A stretch of DNA of 64,000 nucleotides, taken from positions 1 through 64,000 of the IMG/VR virus record IMGVR_UViG_3300033141_006329. The stretch is one strand, 5' to 3'. This DNA is from a virus. The number at the start of each line of letters is the position of its first letter. The first letter of the stretch is position 1. Below are positions 60,103 to 64,000 of the stretch, piece after piece. The translations under genes were made by a program, and so were the position numbers. The notes below the pieces were generated by a model. The model had not been told where the DNA came from, ran no database searches, and saw only the letters and a list, made by a program, of their open reading frames with translations.

Positions 60103-61275
60103 TTAATCTCCTATAAATATATCTTCTACAGCCCTCCGACTGAGATTGAAATCTTCTATGTTGTCCAATGCCGCAACAAAACTTTTCAATGAAGGAACTT
60201 GTTGAATTCCATCTTTATCTAATAGTTTGTCCATATATTTTATAATCTCCCTCTTACTTAAGGTATCCCCTTTTTCTAACCATCTACATAGAATTTCAAA
60301 TGATATTAATTTATAAGCTCTAGTAACTAGATCATTATTATCTATAGCCTTTTTCCATGTTTTATTTAATAGACCATCGTAATTCTCTTCCAAAAATTTA
60401 CCTCCTGCCATTATCCTATCCCAAACAGATTCTGGCGTCCCTATAATTTTATCTGATGTCTCTTTTTGACATATTGTTTTTGCTGCTGTTTTTCGACCAA
60501 CTCCATGTAATCCTGGCACATCATCGCCAGCATCCCCACATAGTGCCATTATAGAAACTACATGGTTAGGATCTAGAGATGACATATTTCCTTTTATCTG
60601 TGTCTTAATGTTACTATCCTGAAATCTTACAAATGCTGATAACATAGTACTATCTCTAAGAACAACATAATCGCCTTTAGATTTGTATATCTGAACTATA
60701 TTGGGTTTCGTTACACATTGATATAAATCTTTATCGTTAGAAAATACAATATGCAACGTGTCATCATCATCAAACTTTCTATTTATTAAATAATATGGTA
60801 AAAAATCTGACTCCAAAAATTTCAGACATAAAAAATATATATTTGGTAATTTGTTACATATCTTCTCACAAATGATAAAGTTCCTATCTCTTATATATTT
60901 TATTTTATCCCCACAAATTTCGGAAGTAGTACTCGTAATTTTTCTAGATTTTTTATAATTTTTATCTATCGTAGTATGATATGTAGACTCTCCAATATCT
61001 GAACATATATAAATATTTGCTTCTAATCCTCTCTTGAATGCATATCTCTTCCAGTATGAACATATATTAATAACTGATTGGAATATTGAACTGTCTACTT
61101 TTCCCATCATATTGCTATTGTGGATCATTTCTTTGACAACATCTTCTATAAATAATGCTCTCATAACATTCTTCAAATCGATGTATACATGTAATTTTTT
61201 AGGTTCTAACTCTTTAATAATATTATCTACTTCTGGTGTTGAAAATGCACTTATTAAACATACCGGATCTGGCAT
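60103..61275 (-). CDS. 5'-3' exonuclease / flap nuclease (T4 RNase H-like)
   Basis: 390 residues. LHVYIDLKNVMRALFI (start of the PIN-like domain, Asp ligand), SDIGESTYHTTIDKNYKKSR (about 90-109), IVFSNDKDLYQCV (about 181-193, acidic ligands) and GDAGDDVPGLHGVGRKTAAK (about 246-265; H3TH helix-hairpin) are the FEN/5'-3' exonuclease signatures. In T4 the enzyme removes RNA primers and flaps. It starts with a ribosome binding site GGGG and lies after a terminator. Confidence 0.87.
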   Translation of the reverse strand: MPDPVCLISAFSTPEVDNIIKELEPKKLHVYIDLKNVMRALFIEDVVKEMIHNSNMMGKVDSSIFQSVINICSYWKRYAFKRGLEANIYICSDIGESTYHTTIDKNYKKSRKITSTTSEICGDKIKYIRDRNFIICEKICNKLPNIYFLCLKFLESDFLPYYLINRKFDDDDTLHIVFSNDKDLYQCVTKPNIVQIYKSKGDYVVLRDSTMLSAFVRFQDSNIKTQIKGNMSSLDPNHVVSIMALCGDAGDDVPGLHGVGRKTAAKTICQKETSDKIIGTPESVWDRIMAGGKFLEENYDGLLNKTWKKAIDNNDLVTRAYKLISFEILCRWLEKGDTLSKREIIKYMDKLLDKDGIQQVPSLKSFVAALDNIEDFNLSRRAVEDIFIGD

Positions 61276-61348
61276 TTATTTCCCCTTTTTTTAAACTTGT
61301 TTCTATTCTTTTTAATTTGTCCAGTAGCACGTGTGGATTTTTGATTTT

Positions 61349-61381
61349 AAAAAGTGCGGGAAGCTTGGCGTCTTCCCACAC
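61349..61381 (-). terminator. Rho-independent terminator
   Basis: On the minus strand GTGTGGGAAG pairs with CTTCCCGCAC (10 bp including one G-T) over an 8-base loop and runs into TTTTTAAAA. It lies after the small UGA-containing gene of the tail fibre group and before the exonuclease gene, and so separates the structural and replication units. Confidence 0.85.
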
Positions 61382-61412
61382 GTATTATTCTTGGCAACAT
61401 ATATTCAAAGAT

Positions 61413-61586
61413 TTACTTCAATCGCTTTTCTTTGAATTTCTCTAAATATTTATTAATACTTTTCTCGGACTTCGGGACATAAGACTTTGCTATATCTACA
61501 AGTACGCTAGAATCCTCACGGGGTTCTTCTCCAACTGGACATCAGCCTCCGTATCCCTTCTTATATTTAATATTCGTAATCCCCAT
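61413..61586 (-). pseudogene. Small ORF interrupted by an in-frame UGA
   Basis: From ATG 61586 (AGGAG about 7 bases upstream) the frame reads MGITNIKYKKGYGG, then UGA at 61542-61544, then CPVGEEPREDSSVLVDIAKS, YVPKSEKSINKYLEKFKEKR and LK before TAA at 61413. No ATG, GTG or TTG lies between the UGA and the last codons, so the second part has no separate start. Possibilities: nonsense mutation (TGG to TGA would give Trp), suppressed or recoded stop, or sequencing error. The small gene sits between the tail fibre genes and the terminator. Confidence 0.55.
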
Positions 61587-61596
61587 ATACTATCTC

Positions 61597-61800
61597 CTAT
61601 GTCAAAACACCGCCATCAATCGTGTCAACATGAACCTCTACATCACCGGTACCTGCATCAGTTCCGGTCGAGTAAATAGTCACATTGTTCCCTGCTACTA
61701 CCTTAGTTATAACAGCATCTCCAGATGTGGTTGTGTTTAGATCAACTCTTTTCACATCACCATCTTTTAGTTGATTGCTTCTAACTTGTGTTCTTGGCAC
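61597..61800 (-). CDS. Small tail-fibre-type protein
   Basis: 67 residues: MPRTQVRSNQLKDGDVKRVD, then TTTSGDAVITKVVAGNNVTI and TGTDAGTGDVEVHVD. The RVDL..TSGDAVITKVVAG..I..STG-DAGTGDV run is a common tail fibre module. Its end (TIDGGVLT) resembles the end of the large fibre protein (TEIDGGTL), so the small gene may be a duplicated tip or a partner subunit. Confidence 0.7.
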   Translation of the reverse strand: MPRTQVRSNQLKDGDVKRVDLNTTTSGDAVITKVVAGNNVTIYSTGTDAGTGDVEVHVDTIDGGVLT

Positions 61801-61836
61801 TCTTATCTACCTCCCTTTCTCAGACTCTCATTTCTT

Positions 61837-64000
61837 TTATAAAGTTCCACCATCTATTTCAGTTATAGTAACATCACCGGATGATACTGTGAAATTTGCA
61901 GTGTTGAATGTTGCTATACCTTTATTACTATCACTTGCATCTTCACCTGCTATAGTGATATCCGCACCTGCTCCAGATGTATTAATGCCTTCTCCACCTT
62001 TGATTCCAAAACCATGAGTCGAAGGTGTAGCGGCAGAACCATCAGAATCAACAGTCTTAACAACCGTATCCTCTAAACTAACTGCACCTGAAGAAACATC
62101 AAAGTCAGCCGTTGCAAACGAAGCAACGCCCTTCTGTGAATCTGTAGCATCCTTAGCTGTAATTGTAACTGTAGTACCAGTGGCTGATGTATCAATACCT
62201 TGTGCATCAGTACCTGCTATAGTTGCTTGATGTGATGAAAATGTAGCGGTTCCACTATCGCTAGCAATTGATTTGGCTACACTATTATCAAGACTAATAA
62301 TACCAGTAGTATCATCAAAATCCTGAGATACAAATGTAGCAACACCCTTTGTAGAACCATCGGCTGCTGCATTATCGCCGGCAATACTAATATTATTATC
62401 AGAAACTGTAGTTGTAATACCAGTTCCACCCGCAACAACAAGCGTTTCACCAAGAGAAACAGTATCATCATCACCGCTATCGCAATCTATTGTTATAACA
62501 CTATTTGCAAGATTATCATTGGTAACACCACTAGATTTTATTCTAATGCCATCAGATCCATTAAACTCCAATCCATCAGCCGCATCTAATTTAACTTGTA
62601 AATCATTACCATTTAAAGTAAGACCAGCATCTGCATCATAGTCGGCTTTAAATACATCACCGTCTCTCTGAACACCGTGACTACCAGATAAATCATCTAT
62701 AGTATCTGTAGCAGCAATTGTTATCGTATCTGTATTAGGATCTGTTGTAATCACAATGTCATTACCTGCTGCAAATGTAAGTGTATCGGTTTCACCATCT
62801 GCAACTACATTACTTTGTCCAGACACGGCAACGGTTTTAAATACATCTTTAGTAGCCTGAGTATCATAAATTTCCTCAAGGGCACCTTCCACTGTCGTAG
62901 CAGTAAATTTAGCACTTGAATCTAATATTGGTATATCTTCAGCATTAACTTGATTTGCTCCTTCTCCCCAGTCGATTAAAGTATCATCAATACCATTTGC
63001 AACTAAAGAAACATTACCTGTAGTAACGGAGAAATGATTAGAATCAAACTTAGCAATACCTTTATTGCTATCACTTGCATCTTCACCTGCTATAGTAATA
63101 TCTGCACCAGCACCTGATGTGTCAATACCTTCTCCACCCTTAACACCAAAACCATGAGTTGAAGGTGTCGCAGCAGATCCGTCAGAAGCAACAGTTTTAA
63201 CAACCGTATCTTCTAAAGTTACTGCACCGGCTGCAACATCAAAATCACCACTATCAAATTGAGCTATACCCTTAACAGCAGTACTTGCATCAGAAGCTGT
63301 AATCGTAATTTTACCCGAAGAAGTTGTAGTTGCTATACCAGTTCCACCCTCTATATCAAGAGTTTCACCCAAACTTATATCATCTGTCCCTGCATCATCA
63401 GAAGTAACTGTGATGTGATCATTTGCCAATTCAGCATTAGCAACACCATCATCTTTTATAGTTACTACACCACCAGCAACACCAAAGTTATCACCGCTAA
63501 AACTAGCAATACCTTTATTAGATGTTGAAGCAGCTTCTCCCGAAACTGTGAGTGTATTTGCTTCATCGTCATAAGATATGTCTACACCATCACCTTCAAC
63601 CAATAATGATGATACTCTATCATCACATAACTCATCACTAAAGAATTTCTTAGTTCCTTCAGTTATGTCATCGGTTGTAGCATCGGCAGATATAACACCA
63701 GCAGTAACTTTAACAACACCAGTTCCTGATCCAATTGTAGCACCTGCAAATGTAGGACTCGATCCAGTAGCAATTGTTTGATCTAATCCATCCAGATTTC
63801 CAAATTCAGTAGTAGTAAGAGCATTTGCACCTATTGTAAATCCCGTAGCGGTCAAAACCTGTCCAGCATTCCAAGCTCCACTCAATCCTCTTGTACCATC
63901 TGCTCGTAAATATTGAGCATGATCATCATCAGCTAGTCCTTGTAATGAACCATGATCCTGCGTAGATCCAATATTAACCCAAGCTGTACCATTAAACTGA
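61837..64000 (-). CDS. Large tail fibre protein with repeated modules, partial (N-terminus outside)
   Basis: The frame is open to the right edge and includes [20 protein letters not shown] (near 63910-63970), a known phage tail fibre head-region motif, so the gene continues beyond 64000. About 720 residues seen, very rich in Gly, Ala, Ser, Thr and Asp and nearly free of Cys. Six copies of an NKGIA-x-F-x-x-x-x-F-x-V-x-x-G-x-V unit recur. It ends TEIDGGTL. It would serve in host recognition. Confidence 0.85.
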   Translation of the reverse strand, partial: QFNGTAWVNIGSTQDHGSLQGLADDDHAQYLRADGTRGLSGAWNAGQVLTATGFTIGANALTTTEFGNLDGLDQTIATGSSPTFAGATIGSGTGVVKVTAGVISADATTDDITEGTKKFFSDELCDDRVSSLLVEGDGVDISYDDEANTLTVSGEAASTSNKGIASFSGDNFGVAGGVVTIKDDGVANAELANDHITVTSDDAGTDDISLGETLDIEGGTGIATTTSSGKITITASDASTAVKGIAQFDSGDFDVAAGAVTLEDTVVKTVASDGSAATPSTHGFGVKGGEGIDTSGAGADITIAGEDASDSNKGIAKFDSNHFSVTTGNVSLVANGIDDTLIDWGEGANQVNAEDIPILDSSAKFTATTVEGALEEIYDTQATKDVFKTVAVSGQSNVVADGETDTLTFAAGNDIVITTDPNTDTITIAATDTIDDLSGSHGVQRDGDVFKADYDADAGLTLNGNDLQVKLDAADGLEFNGSDGIRIKSSGVTNDNLANSVITIDCDSGDDDTVSLGETLVVAGGTGITTTVSDNNISIAGDNAAADGSTKGVATFVSQDFDDTTGIISLDNSVAKSIASDSGTATFSSHQATIAGTDAQGIDTSATGTTVTITAKDATDSQKGVASFATADFDVSSGAVSLEDTVVKTVDSDGSAATPSTHGFGIKGGEGINTSGAGADITIAGEDASDSNKGIATFNTANFTVSSGDVTITEIDGGTL
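61913..62092 (-). repeat. Direct repeat in the tail fibre gene, copy A
   Basis: About 180 bases that match 63053-63232 closely, exactly 1140 bases (380 codons) apart and in the same frame. The coded segments share [20 protein letters not shown] and [19 protein letters not shown]. Confidence 0.8.
63053..63232 (-). repeat. Direct repeat in the tail fibre gene, copy B
   Basis: Second copy of the unit at 61913-62092. Differences are mostly silent third-base changes, so the repeated peptide is held by selection or by recent gene conversion. Confidence 0.8.

Noticed and set aside
61542-61544. Global reassignment of UGA to Trp
   Set aside because: Several clear genes in the window end in TGA overlapping the next start (for example at 1554 and 2012), so UGA is a stop here; the in-frame UGA is a local event.

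Overview
This is a 64 kb piece of a large, AT-rich genome of a contractile-tailed bacteriophage (myovirus, probably jumbo-sized). All genes I can support lie on the minus strand. They are packed tightly, often with 1-30 base overlaps, and usually have good AGGAG-type ribosome binding sites. Phage identity rests on tail fibre modules, a gp5/VgrG-like baseplate spike, a lysozyme-type amidase, T4-like replication and recombination genes, and phage-encoded RNA polymerase subunits. I saw no tRNA, rRNA, CRISPR array or insertion sequence. The host cannot be named; a bacterial-type multisubunit RNA polymerase and a B12-dependent ribonucleotide reductase are the main clues.

Layout, by coordinate (transcription runs from high to low). 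1-5.5 kb: recombination and replication (gp47/SbcD nuclease, clamp-like protein, SSB, UvsW-like helicase). 5.5-7.8 kb: a QueD enzyme joined to a membrane segment, a small radical SAM protein and an RlmN/Cfr-type radical SAM methyltransferase. 7.8-13.9 kb: both type II topoisomerase subunits, separated by an HNH homing endonuclease and several tiny ORFs. 13.9-27 kb: accessory genes, including an orphan response regulator, a nucleoside deoxyribosyltransferase, a fused nuclease-methyltransferase, a dATP/dGTP diphosphohydrolase, an RNA ligase, a frameshifted YqeY-like gene and a sulfotransferase. 27-38 kb: an RNA polymerase operon with a full-length beta subunit and a beta' subunit split into two genes; the larger one carries two inteins placed in catalytic-centre motifs. 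38-42.6 kb: a radical SAM/SPASM gene and small unknown genes, including a solo HicB. 42.6-51.5 kb: lysis amidase and baseplate/tail structural genes. 51.5-61.3 kb: UvsX/RecA, an actin-like ATPase, a terminase-like ATPase, class II NrdJ, a stand-alone LigD phosphoesterase domain, a PD-(D/E)XK nuclease and a 5'-3' exonuclease. 61.4-64 kb: tail fibre genes, the last running off the window.

Together the genes describe a phage that carries its own transcription machinery, a T4-like recombination-replication set, dNTP supply, RNA repair and host-RNA-modifying enzymes. The most unusual points are the two inteins and split of beta', the membrane-fused QueD, a YqeY homolog that needs a -1 shift, an in-frame UGA in a small gene beside the tail fibres, and several structured intergenic elements. 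Seven ORFs of 31-58 residues and one UGA-interrupted ORF, all too short for a routine ORF scan, are listed, and eleven gene starts were moved to internal start codons with better ribosome binding sites or stop-start overlaps.
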